From assembly GCA_003694205.1 (NCBI GenBank), contig RFKS01000193.1, positions 1 through 8,187 of the forward strand: 8,187 nt of DNA, read 5' to 3'. Below, in pieces: positions 1 through 7,723 of the stretch. Numbering within the stretch: the stretch's first letter is position 1; each line of letters opens with the position of its first letter. A program made the position numbers and the translations under genes. Under the pieces are notes generated by a model. That model was not told the DNA's origin. It saw nothing but the letters and a program-made list of their open reading frames with translations, and made no database searches. Origin of the DNA: Alphaproteobacteria bacterium (GTDB lineage: Bacteria > Pseudomonadota > Alphaproteobacteria > Sphingomonadales > Rhodothalassiaceae).

Positions 1-1056
1 GGTCAGGGCGTCGGCGTCGAGCACCGTCGGCCGCGCGGTCCCGAGCAGCGCCTGCACGCGGCGGCGGGTCGCCGCACCGACCCCACTGCCGGGGCCGATG
101 GCGAGCGCATTGCGGCGCCGATCGGCGAGAATCCTGCGCAGGTCCGCTTGTGTTGCGAAAGGCGCCACCATCACCTCGGTCAGCGCCGTCGCCTGGATGG
201 CATAGCCCTCCGCCGGCGTTGCCAATGTCACCAGCCCGGCGCCGGTGCGCAGCGCTGCCAGCGCCGCCAGACGCGACGCCCCGAGCGCCGGCGGCGTGCC
301 GCCGATGATGAGGCCATGGCCGCGCGCATATTTGTGTCCCGCGGGATCGAGGGGGGGCCACAAGGGCCGCCACAGCCCCGGCGCATTCTCGAATGTCTTC
401 GGCGCCACCTCGTCGAGGACCCGGGCCGCGATGCCGATGTCGCGCACCACGACCTCACCGCAATGAAAGCGCCCCGGCACCAGCAGGTGACCAGGCTTCT
501 TGCGAAAGAAGGTGACCGTCAGGTCGGCCCGGAAGGCACAGCCCTCGACCTGCCCGTCGTCACCGGAGATGCCGGTTGGCACATCGACCGCGACCCGGAA
601 TGCCGGCCGCGCATTGGCCGTCTCGATCATCGCCGCGGCGGCACCGGCAACCGGCCGCGAAAGGCCGGCGCCGAACAGGGCGTCGATAACGAGATCGGCA
701 TCGGCGAGCGCGGAGTCATCGAAGGTGGCCACCGGTCCCTGATACCGGGCGGCCATCGTCGCGGCATCGCCGCGCAAGGCCTCCCGCGGCACGGAAGAGG
801 CGACATGAACCGCAACCCCTGCCTCGGCGAGATGGCGCGCCGCCACCCAGCCGTCGCCGCCGTTGTTGCCCGGTCCCGCAAGCACCACCGCCCGCTCCGC
901 CCGATGCCGGGCCAGCGCCTCCTCGGCGACCGCGCGACCGGCGGCCTCCATGAGATCCTCGCCGCGGATGCCCGACTCGATCGTCAGGCGGTCCGCCTGC
1001 GCCATCTCGGCACAGCTGAGGAGCGCGTGCGGGCTTTTCGGATCGAAGGCGGCCAT
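1..1056 (-). CDS. nnr: Bifunctional NAD(P)H-hydrate repair enzyme Nnr (epimerase + dehydratase), C-terminus cut by window edge
   Basis: Repairs damaged hydrated NADH and NADPH in the cytoplasm: the N-terminal epimerase interconverts the R and S forms, and the C-terminal ADP- or ATP-dependent dehydratase restores the cofactor. The 352 residues visible show the epimerase (YjeF_N, about 10-215) with PGNNGGDG at 62-69, DALFGAG at 125-131 and VDVPTG at 157-162. The dehydratase (YjeF_C) begins with KYARGHGLIIGG at 242-253, then TGAGLVT (271-277), GPGSG (321-325) and LDADAL (346-351). The full protein is usually about 500 residues, so some 150, including the dehydratase catalytic Asp region, lie beyond position 1. 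The start is ATG at 1056 with GGAGGGG a few bases upstream. It lies 63 bases downstream of tRNA-His on the same strand with no terminator seen between, so read-through from the tRNA promoter is possible. Identity is firm from motifs; co-transcription is inferred. Confidence 0.95.
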   Translation of the reverse strand, partial: MAAFDPKSPHALLSCAEMAQADRLTIESGIRGEDLMEAAGRAVAEEALARHRAERAVVLAGPGNNGGDGWVAARHLAEAGVAVHVASSVPREALRGDAATMAARYQGPVATFDDSALADADLVIDALFGAGLSRPVAGAAAAMIETANARPAFRVAVDVPTGISGDDGQVEGCAFRADLTVTFFRKKPGHLLVPGRFHCGEVVVRDIGIAARVLDEVAPKTFENAPGLWRPLWPPLDPAGHKYARGHGLIIGGTPPALGASRLAALAALRTGAGLVTLATPAEGYAIQATALTEVMVAPFATQADLRRILADRRRNALAIGPGSGVGAATRRRVQALLGTARPTVLDADALT

Positions 1057-1119
1057 ATGTCCCCTCCGCTGCGACAGGCGCGGCACCGGACCTCGCAGGA
1101 GCAACGGCCGTCGCGGCAG

Positions 1120-1196
1120 TGGGGCGAGCGATGGGACTTGAACCCACAGCCTCCTGGACCACAACCAGGCGCTCTAACCAGTTGAGCTACGCCCGC
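1120..1196 (-). tRNA. tRNA-His (anticodon GUG)
   Basis: Reading the minus strand, a complete cloverleaf is visible. The acceptor stem is GCGGGCG with CGCTCGC (seven pairs, one G-U). The D arm is GCTC with GAGC, the anticodon stem CCTGG with CCAGG around loop TTGTGGT, giving anticodon GTG. The T arm is GTGGG/CCCAT around TTCAAGT. The discriminator is C73 (1123) and the 3' CCA is encoded (1120-1122). The base before the acceptor stem (1197) reads G, so the G-1:C73 pair that is the classical histidine identity element can form. The mature molecule would therefore extend to 1197. Nnr follows on the same strand. Confidence 0.97.
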
Positions 1197-1220
1197 CACA
1201 GTCTTCCGCGCGAGGGCGCC

Positions 1221-1839
<619 letters not shown>

Positions 1840-1881
1840 AACCCGGACCGCAACCACACAGGACAGCACACAGGAGACGAC

Positions 1882-3306
1882 ATGCCGAAATATACCGACC
1901 TCTCGCCTGCCGACCTGCTCAAGCTTTGCAGGGACGAGGACCTCGTCTGGATCGACCTGCGGTTCACCGATCCGCGTGGCAAATGGCAGCATCTGACGAT
2001 GGATGCTGCGGCGATGGACGAGGAACAGCTCGAGGACGGGATCATGTTCGACGGTTCGTCGATCGCCGGCTGGAAGGCGATCAATGAATCGGACATGATT
2101 CTGAAGCCGGACCTCGCCCGGGTCACCACCGATCCCTTCACCGCGCAGGGGACGGCGATCGTCTTTTGCGACGTGCTCGAGCCCTCGACCGGACAGCCCT
2201 ATGGGCGCGATCCGCGCTCGACCGCCAAGCGCGCCGAGGAGTATCTCAAGTTCTCCGGCATCGGTGATGTCGCCTATTTCGGCCCCGAGCCCGAATTCTT
2301 CGTCTTCGACGATGTCCGCTTCCGGGTCGGCTATTCCGGCGCCATGTACGCCCTTGACGACATCGAGGGGCCGTACAATTCGGACAAGCCTTATCCCGAC
2401 GGCAATATGGGCCACCGGCCGCGCATCAAGGGCGGCTATTTTCCGGTCGCGCCCGTCGACTCGGCCTTTGACCTGCGCGGCGAGATGGTGAGCGTGCTGC
2501 GCGAGCTCGGCGTCAGCATGGACAAGCACCATCACGAGGTGGGCGCGAGCCAGCACGAGCTCGGCATTACCTTCGCACCGCTCACCGAGATGGCCGATAA
2601 GGTGCAGCTCTACAAATATGTCGTGCACCAGGTCGCCCATTCCTACGGCAAGACCGCGACCTTCATGCCGAAGCCGGTCAAGGACGACAACGGATCGGGC
2701 ATGCACACCCACCAGTCGATCTGGCGCGACGGCAAGCCGCTCTTTGCCGGCGCCGGCTATGCCGACCTGTCGGACACGGCGCTCTACTATATCGGCGGTA
2801 TCATCCGCCACGCGAAGGCGATCAATGCCTTCACCAATCCGACGACGAACAGCTACAAGCGCCTGACTCCGGGCTTTGAGGCGCCGGTCCTGCTTGCCTA
2901 CTCGGCGCGCAATCGCTCGGCTTCCTGCCGCATTCCCTATGCGACCAGTCCCAAGGGCAAACGTGTCGAGGTGCGCTTCCCCGATCCTGCGGCCAACCCC
3001 TATCTCGGCTTCGCCGCGATGCTGATGGCCGGCCTCGATGGCATCGAGAACAAGATCCATCCCGGCGACGCCATGGACAAGGATCTCTATGCCCTGCCGC
3101 CCGAAGAGCTGACCGGTGTGCCGACCGTCGCCCGTTCGCTGCGCGAGGCGCTTGAGGCGCTGCAGGCGGACAATGATTTCCTCAAGAAGGGGGATGTCTT
3201 CTCGCAGGACCAGATCGACGCCTATCTGCACCTCAAGTTCGAGGAGGTGACGACCTTCGAACTGACGCCGCACCCGGTCGAATTCGACCTCTATTACAGC
3301 GTCTGA
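1882..3306 (+). CDS. glnA: Glutamine synthetase type I (GlnA)
   Basis: Makes glutamine from glutamate, ammonia and ATP as a cytoplasmic dodecamer, the main entry of ammonia into metabolism. At 474 residues it has the normal length for bacterial type I-beta enzymes. Seen in order: the N-terminal beta-grasp domain with [10 protein letters not shown] (56-65, latch Asp57); metal ligands in FGPEPEFF (133-140, Glu136 and Glu138); [10 protein letters not shown] (270-279) with His275; the flap glutamate Glu333 in GFEAPV; NRSAS (344-348); and EVRFPDP (363-369). Tyr403 in DLYALPPEE matches the adenylylation target, so activity should be tuned by GlnE under PII control. The start is ATG with AGGAG seven bases upstream. 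It sits 42 bases after glnB, and a strong hairpin follows the stop. No defect is seen. Confidence 0.98.
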   Translation: MPKYTDLSPADLLKLCRDEDLVWIDLRFTDPRGKWQHLTMDAAAMDEEQLEDGIMFDGSSIAGWKAINESDMILKPDLARVTTDPFTAQGTAIVFCDVLEPSTGQPYGRDPRSTAKRAEEYLKFSGIGDVAYFGPEPEFFVFDDVRFRVGYSGAMYALDDIEGPYNSDKPYPDGNMGHRPRIKGGYFPVAPVDSAFDLRGEMVSVLRELGVSMDKHHHEVGASQHELGITFAPLTEMADKVQLYKYVVHQVAHSYGKTATFMPKPVKDDNGSGMHTHQSIWRDGKPLFAGAGYADLSDTALYYIGGIIRHAKAINAFTNPTTNSYKRLTPGFEAPVLLAYSARNRSASCRIPYATSPKGKRVEVRFPDPAANPYLGFAAMLMAGLDGIENKIHPGDAMDKDLYALPPEELTGVPTVARSLREALEALQADNDFLKKGDVFSQDQIDAYLHLKFEEVTTFELTPHPVEFDLYYSV

Positions 3307-3325
3307 GCCAACCGCCGGCACCTCG

Positions 3326-3359
3326 CCCGCGGGGGCCTCGCCACGCGAGGTCCCGCGGG
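3326..3359. terminator. Strong hairpin between glnA and the convergent speB-like gene
   Basis: CCCGCGGG (3326-3333) pairs with CCCGCGGG (3352-3359), and CCTCGC (3336-3341) pairs with GCGAGG (3345-3350) around a CAC loop. GG against T (3334-3335 and 3351) gives one wobble pair and a bulge. The stem starts 19 bases after the glnA stop and ends 24 bases before the speB-like stop, so it could serve both strands. Neither strand has a run of T after the stem, so it is not a classical intrinsic terminator and may act with Rho or as a 3' stabiliser. Confidence 0.5.
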
Positions 3360-3383
3360 TGTCCGGCCACCACGACCCGGCCC

Positions 3384-4316
3384 TCAGTGGAGCGAGGAAT
3401 TGCTCGGCCGGCTGCGCGCCTTGTCGGGCACGCCGAGCAGGGCATAAGCGAGAATCTTGTAGGCCAGCTTGGCGGCAAGGAAATCGCAGGCATGCAGGCC
3501 CGGACGCGGCGCCAGCTCGGTGATGTCGGCACCGACGATATCCGCCACCGCGGCCGCCTTGCGGATGATGGCGATGGCATCGTCCCAAAATAGCCCGCCG
3601 GGCTCCGGCGTGCCGGTCGCCGGCATGAGCGAGGCGTCGAAGGCATCGAGGTCGAAGCTCAGATAGACCGGCCGGCCGCGCAACGGCGCGACAATCCGGT
3701 CAAGCGTCCACAAGGCCTTGTCTTTCGCCCAGTGGATATGAAGCCGCTCCCGGTTCTCCTCGTAAAACGGTATTTCGCCGGCCGAAATGTTGCGGATCCC
3801 CACCGACACGACCTCGACCCGTGGATCGTCCATGACCCGGCGGATTGCCGAGGCATGGCTGAAATGCTCGCCCTCATAGCCGTCCCGCAGATCGGCATGG
3901 GCGTCGAAATGGAGCACCGCGAGATCGGGAAAGCGCTCGAGGAAAGGGCGGATCGCACCCGGCGTCACCGAATGCTCGCCGCCGAAGACGAACGGAAACC
4001 GTTCCTCGGCCAGGACCCGCCCCGTGAGACCGGCAAGCTGCTCGAGCGCCTTTTCCACGGGCTGCGGGATCGCCGGAGCGGCCAGCGTCACGACGCCGAA
4101 TTCGTGGATCGGCTCGCACCAGAATTCCTCGTCGAATAGCTCGACCTCGTGCGAGGCGCCGATCATCGCCGCCGGCCCCGCCGCCGTGCCCCCTTCATAG
4201 GACACGGTGGCCTCGAGGCCATAGGGGATGATCACGGCCCGCACCGTGGCGTGATCCGGAGTATTCTCAAGGCCGAGAAACCCTTCCCCGGCCGGCATGA
4301 AGGGCGGAAGCTCCAT
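3384..4316 (-). CDS. speB: Agmatinase-family ureohydrolase (SpeB-like)
   Basis: A binuclear manganese enzyme of the arginase/agmatinase family, most likely splitting agmatine into putrescine and urea. Numbering from the ATG at 4316 (310 residues), the metal-binding signatures are all present: GGEHS at 112-116 (His115), DAHADLRD at 138-145 (Asp138, His140, Asp142), SHAS near 153-156, and SFDLDAFD at 220-227 (Asp222, Asp224). ATGTPEPGG (233-241) and DITELAP (264-270) complete the site. A GTG three codons upstream (4325) is an alternative start, but AAGG is eight bases before the ATG and fits it better. It converges on glnA and lies 151 bases downstream of a terminated small gene, so it probably has its own promoter. 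The substrate is not certain: relatives include guanidinobutyrase and other ureohydrolases. The agmatinase call is family-level. Confidence 0.85.
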   Translation of the reverse strand: MELPPFMPAGEGFLGLENTPDHATVRAVIIPYGLEATVSYEGGTAAGPAAMIGASHEVELFDEEFWCEPIHEFGVVTLAAPAIPQPVEKALEQLAGLTGRVLAEERFPFVFGGEHSVTPGAIRPFLERFPDLAVLHFDAHADLRDGYEGEHFSHASAIRRVMDDPRVEVVSVGIRNISAGEIPFYEENRERLHIHWAKDKALWTLDRIVAPLRGRPVYLSFDLDAFDASLMPATGTPEPGGLFWDDAIAIIRKAAAVADIVGADITELAPRPGLHACDFLAAKLAYKILAYALLGVPDKARSRPSNSSLH

Positions 4317-4445
4317 TCGGGGCACCTTGTCAAACGCACGAACCGTCGGGCTCTTCTAGCCATCCGGCACGATAAGGCAAGCGACTTTGTGATCCTGATA
4401 CGGCGCATAAGGGTGCGGTCGCCGCGCCGACGCCGCGCGCCGCGC

Positions 4446-4465
4446 AAAGGGCGCCTGCGGCGCCC
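4446..4465 (-). terminator. Intrinsic-type terminator after the small gene at 4468-4824
   Basis: On the minus strand, GGGCGCC (4465-4459), loop GCA, then GGCGCCC (4455-4449) form a perfect seven-pair GC stem followed by TTT (4448-4446). It begins three bases after the TGA of the upstream minus-strand gene. The T-run is short. It would separate that gene from the speB-like gene downstream. Confidence 0.55.
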
Positions 4466-4467
4466 CA

Positions 4468-4824
4468 TCATGCCGTGCCGGGCTTTCCTTCCTCGCTCTT
4501 GTGGGCATCGCGTGGCGGATCATGGCGCCGGCGCCGCGGGCCTGTCGCGGTGCCCCTTCCGGTGCTCCGTGCGTCACGCGCGAAGCGGGCGGAATCGCAC
4601 AAGGTCGAGAGCGCTACCAGCCGGCGCTCCGAGCGCAGGCTCGCATGGCTGATGACAGCGTGCGGGATGCCGACGCCGCGTGGCTCGAGGATGCGCTCGA
4701 CGATCCACACCGAATCCCAGTTGCCATATTCGAAGAACCGGTCGCCGACCCCGACCCGCGGCGGTTCCTCCCGGGAAAGGGAAAACCGCCGGAAGACCCG
4801 GCCCCATCGGCCTGCGCTCGCCAT
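4468..4824 (-). CDS. Small uncharacterised conserved-looking protein
   Basis: A 118-residue protein with no named family that I can assign with confidence. The start is ATG at 4824 with GGAG seven bases upstream. The central part (about 24-81) looks like a genuine folded domain: VGDRFFEYGNWDSVWIVERI, then a turn with PHAV, then RRLVALSTLCDSARF. Alternating hydrophobic and polar residues suggest a small all-beta domain. Short proteins with a VGDRF...VW.VERI...PHA...S...L pattern are, from memory, common in Rhodospirillales-like genomes as hypothetical proteins. The last 35 residues are basic and low-complexity, with RRRR at 97-100, and may be disordered. No signal peptide or membrane segment is seen. 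A terminator hairpin follows directly, so it seems to be a single-gene unit diverging from the gene at 4992. Function is unknown. Confidence 0.7.
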   Translation of the reverse strand: MASAGRWGRVFRRFSLSREEPPRVGVGDRFFEYGNWDSVWIVERILEPRGVGIPHAVISHASLRSERRLVALSTLCDSARFARDARSTGRGTATGPRRRRHDPPRDAHKSEEGKPGTA

Positions 4825-4889
4825 CGTCCAACTCCCTGCCCGACGTCGCGAAAGGATAGCATATTTCTCGCCCCCTGGTGCCATGAAAC

Positions 4890-4905
4890 CAGCGGTGGAC
4901 CGCTG
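4890..4905. repeat. Perfect 7-2-7 palindrome in the divergent intergenic region
   Basis: CAGCGGT-GG-ACCGCTG is an uninterrupted inverted repeat, next to a second one with arms CTGGT (4875-4879) and ACCAG (4888-4892). They lie between the divergent starts at 4824 and 4992 (or 4959). A shared operator is one reading; a chance palindrome in GC-rich DNA is the other. No regulator family is recognised. Confidence 0.3.
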
Positions 4906-4991
4906 CCGTTGCCGCGAGGGCCTGATCGGGCAAGGACTTCCATGCCTCATTAAGAGATGTGAAAGGAACGCGGGTTAGCTTCACAGACGCA

Positions 4992-5594
4992 ATGAGTTCC
5001 CAAGTGCGTCACGACTCGAAATCTCCTGCCCTGCCTCTCGACCCGGAGCTCGACACCGAGCAGCGGGCGCTGCAGTGCCGTCTGGCCGGAACGAATATCA
5101 ATCCTTCCACTTTCCTTGCCACCGACTATCTCAATCATTTCAATGAAGTGATCATGCTTCTTGAGATGTTACCCGAAATGCCGGAGATGATCGGGGAGGT
5201 GCTGCTCTGGCAGCCGAAATCCTATCCCGACCATTTCCGCGACAGCGGATTCAAGGATGGCGCGTTGGCCATCGAGGCCTATGAGCGGGCGCCGGCCCGC
5301 TATCGCCGGGCCTTCGATCACCATGTGGCGGCGCTCGACGCGCTGATCCTCGAGTCCGTGGCCGCCCTTCAATCCTGCGCTTCGGATGGCACCCGCATGC
5401 GGCGCATAGTCGATTGCGACCTCGCCCAGGCCCGCCGCATCCTCGAGACCCTGTCGGGCATCATCCACGGCGCGACGACCTCGCTGGCACAGGACGATGT
5501 CGACCGCGCCTTTGCCGATGCGAGCAGCGGCGCCGACACGGCCGAGGCGGACGGCGCCAACGACCAGGCGGCGATCGACGCCCTTTTCGACTGA
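4992..5594 (+). CDS. Uncharacterised protein upstream of parE
   Basis: A 200-residue protein, probably cytoplasmic: no signal peptide or membrane segment is seen. The middle (about 37-130) looks conserved and mainly helical: NPSTFLATDYLNHFNEV, then MLLEMLPEMPEM, then WQPKSYPDHFRDSGF, then AFDHHVAALDALI. The tail is acidic and rich in Ala and Asp, ending in ALFD. I recall similar hypothetical proteins in alphaproteobacteria but can name no domain. The ATG at 4992 is chosen for start type although no ribosome site precedes it; GTG at 4959 would add 11 residues, and its nearest AAGAG is too close to be ideal. parE follows after 122 bases on the same strand. Coding use of codons and compatible protein composition make it a real gene; the function is unknown. 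Confidence 0.75.
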   Translation: MSSQVRHDSKSPALPLDPELDTEQRALQCRLAGTNINPSTFLATDYLNHFNEVIMLLEMLPEMPEMIGEVLLWQPKSYPDHFRDSGFKDGALAIEAYERAPARYRRAFDHHVAALDALILESVAALQSCASDGTRMRRIVDCDLAQARRILETLSGIIHGATTSLAQDDVDRAFADASSGADTAEADGANDQAAIDALFD

Positions 5595-5643
5595 GCCCTA
5601 CCCACGTCCGCACAGCGAAAAGGGCCGCGCGATACGCCAGATA

Positions 5644-5676
5644 TTGTTATCCTTGACCCCCGGCACCCCGTATATT
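5644..5676 (+). promoter_or_regulatory. AT-rich promoter-like segment before parE
   Basis: The gap between the uncharacterised gene and parE contains TTGACC (5653-5658) and TATATT (5671-5676), an AT-rich island in GC-rich DNA. The two hexamers are only 12 bases apart, too close for a normal sigma-70 promoter. TTGTTA (5644-5649) is 21 bases from TATATT, too far. TATATT is a plausible -10 about 40 bases before the parE ATG, but the -35 partner is unresolved. Confidence 0.3.
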
Positions 5677-5716
5677 ACCGCACGGTGAGTTTTCTTTTCA
5701 GTCGGGTCCGCGTGTC

Positions 5717-7702
5717 ATGGCCGATCTTTTCGAGGATGTGAGCACCACGAGCACTGCCTATTCCGCCGAGGATATCGAGGTGCTCGAGGGGCTCGAGCCG
5801 GTCCGCAAGCGGCCCGGTATGTATATCGGCGGCACCGACGAGCGGGCGCTTCACCATCTCGTCGCCGAGCTGCTCGACAACGCCATGGACGAGGCCGTTG
5901 CGGGCCATGCCAGTCGCATCGAGATCGAGCTCGACGCGACGGGATCGGTGACCGTGTCCGACAATGGCCGCGGCATCCCCGTCGACCCGCATCCGAAGTT
6001 TCCCGACAAGTCGGCGCTCGAGGTCATTCTCACGACGCTGCATTCGGGCGGCAAGTTCAAGACCGGCGCCTATGCCACGGCGGGCGGATTGCATGGCGTC
6101 GGGGTCTCGGTCGTCAATGCACTCTCGGAGCGGCTCGAAGTCGAGGTCGCACGCGACCGGCAGCTTTATCGCCAGTCCTATGTGCGGGGCGTCCCTGAGG
6201 GACCGCTCGCGTCGCTCGGCCCGGTACAGAATCGCCGCGGTACGCGCATCCGTTTTGCGCCCGATCCGGACATCTTCGGCAAGGATGCCGCTTTCCGTGC
6301 CGCGCGGCTTTATCGCATGGCCCGCTCGAAGGCCTATCTGTTCCGCGGTGTCGAGATCCGCTGGCGCTGTGACGCGGCCTGTCTTCGCGACGGCGAGAAC
6401 GTACCCGCGGAGGAGACTTTCCATTTTCCGGGCGGGCTCGCCGACTATCTCGAGGAAAGCCTAAAGGGCCGCACACTCGCTGGTGACGAAATCTTTGCCG
6501 GTCGTGCCGCCCTCGCCGACGGCCAGGGACGCGTCGAGTGGGCCATTGCCTGGCCCGAATTCGGCGAGGGGTTTTCCTCCTCCTACTGCAACACCGTGCC
6601 GACGCCACAGGGGGGCACCCACGAGAGCGGCTTCCGCATGGCCCTGCTCAAGGGACTGCGGGCGCATGGCGAGATGGTCGGTAATCGCAAGGCGCAGCAG
6701 CTCACTGGCGATGACGTCACCGGCGCCGCGGCGCTGATGCTGTCGGTCTTCCTCAAGGCACCGCAATTCCAGGGCCAGACCAAGGAGCGCCTGTCCTCGC
6801 CGGAAGCGAGCCGGCTCGTCGACCAGGCGGTGCGCGACGCCTTCGATCACTGGCTGGCGGAAAGCCCGGCGCGCGGGCAGGCGCTGCTCGGCTGGGCGCT
6901 CGAACGTCTCGAGGAGAGGCTGAGGCGGCGCGCCGAGCGCGAGGTCAAACGCGCCACGGCAACCGGCCGGCGACGCCTGCGGCTACCCGGCAAGCTGACC
7001 GACTGCGCCCTCGACAGCGCCGAGGGCACCGAGCTTTTCATCGTCGAGGGGGACAGCGCCGGCGGTTCCGCGAAGCAAGCCCGCGATCGCCGTACGCAGG
7101 CGGTGCTGCCCATTCGCGGCAAGATCCTGAACGTCGCGAGCGCAAGCGCCGAGAAGATCGCCCAGAACCAGGAAATCCGGGACCTCATCCAGGCCCTCGG
7201 CTGCGGCACCGGATCCCATTATGACGGCGCCGCCCTGCGGTACGAGAAGATCATCGTCATGTGCGATGCCGATGTCGACGGCGCCCATATCGCGACCCTG
7301 CTCATGACCTTCTTCTTTCGCGAGATGCCCGGGCTCGTGCGCGAGGGCCGACTTTATCTGGCGCAGCCGCCTCTCTATCGGCTGGCACGCGGCGGAACCG
7401 TCCGCTATGCCCGCGACGACGCGGAAAAGGAGGCTCTGCTCGCCGGCGACTTCGCCGGCAAGGGCAAGGTTGAGGTGTCCCGCTTCAAGGGTCTCGGCGA
7501 GATGCCGCCGGCACAGCTCCGCGAGACCACAATGGCACCCGGTAAACGCGTCCTCTTGCGCGTGACTCTGCCCGAGGACGGCGCCGAGCGCCGCGCCATC
7601 GCCGACCTCGTCGAACGGCTCATGGGACGTCGTGCGGAATCGCGTTTCGCCTTCATCCAGGAACACGCCGAGCGTGTCGACGAAGCCGCGCTCGACCTTT
7701 GA
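5717..7702 (+). CDS. parE: DNA topoisomerase IV subunit B (ParE)
   Basis: The ATPase subunit of topoisomerase IV, which with ParC decatenates daughter chromosomes and relaxes supercoils. The 661 residues show the GHKL ATPase domain (about 20-215) with ELLDNAMDEA (51-60, catalytic Glu51, Asn55), DNGRG (82-86) and the lid GGLHGVG (123-129). The transducer domain carries the QTK loop (354-356). The TOPRIM domain has EGDSAGG (444-450) and DADVDG (517-522), and the C-terminal part has FKGLGEM (590-596). ParE rather than GyrB is supported by the length, the text RRTQAVLPIRGKILNV, and GCGTGSHY (495-502). The start ATG matches the family's usual short N-terminus; its ribosome site is weak. The stop lies 11 bases from the stop of the convergent cyclophilin gene. 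parC is not in the window. It is the usual quinolone and aminocoumarin target family. No defect is seen. Confidence 0.96.
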   Translation: MADLFEDVSTTSTAYSAEDIEVLEGLEPVRKRPGMYIGGTDERALHHLVAELLDNAMDEAVAGHASRIEIELDATGSVTVSDNGRGIPVDPHPKFPDKSALEVILTTLHSGGKFKTGAYATAGGLHGVGVSVVNALSERLEVEVARDRQLYRQSYVRGVPEGPLASLGPVQNRRGTRIRFAPDPDIFGKDAAFRAARLYRMARSKAYLFRGVEIRWRCDAACLRDGENVPAEETFHFPGGLADYLEESLKGRTLAGDEIFAGRAALADGQGRVEWAIAWPEFGEGFSSSYCNTVPTPQGGTHESGFRMALLKGLRAHGEMVGNRKAQQLTGDDVTGAAALMLSVFLKAPQFQGQTKERLSSPEASRLVDQAVRDAFDHWLAESPARGQALLGWALERLEERLRRRAEREVKRATATGRRRLRLPGKLTDCALDSAEGTELFIVEGDSAGGSAKQARDRRTQAVLPIRGKILNVASASAEKIAQNQEIRDLIQALGCGTGSHYDGAALRYEKIIVMCDADVDGAHIATLLMTFFFREMPGLVREGRLYLAQPPLYRLARGGTVRYARDDAEKEALLAGDFAGKGKVEVSRFKGLGEMPPAQLRETTMAPGKRVLLRVTLPEDGAERRAIADLVERLMGRRAESRFAFIQEHAERVDEAALDL

Positions 7703-7707
7703 TCAGT

Positions 7708-7723
7708 CGGCCGTCACAGGCCG
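7708..7723. terminator. Weak hairpin at the parE / cyclophilin gene junction
   Basis: CGGCC (7708-7712) and GGCCG (7719-7723) pair around the six-base loop GTCACA. The hairpin overlaps the cyclophilin stop codon and begins six bases after the parE stop. Neither strand has a T-run, and the stem is only five pairs, so a terminator role is weakly supported. With 11 bases between the stops, the transcripts must overlap or end here. Confidence 0.25.

Noticed and set aside
148..1185. A 345-codon plus-strand frame
   Set aside because: It is antisense to nnr, whose motifs are unmistakable, and runs through the tRNA-His gene. Its product is arginine-rich and motif-free.
4327..4333. TTGACA on the minus strand just before the speB-like gene, looking like a -35 box
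   Set aside because: It lies about a dozen bases before the ATG, leaving no room for a -10 box and leader.
5675..6424. A 249-codon minus-strand frame over the parE ATPase domain
   Set aside because: Shadow of parE codons; no recognisable domain or ribosome site.
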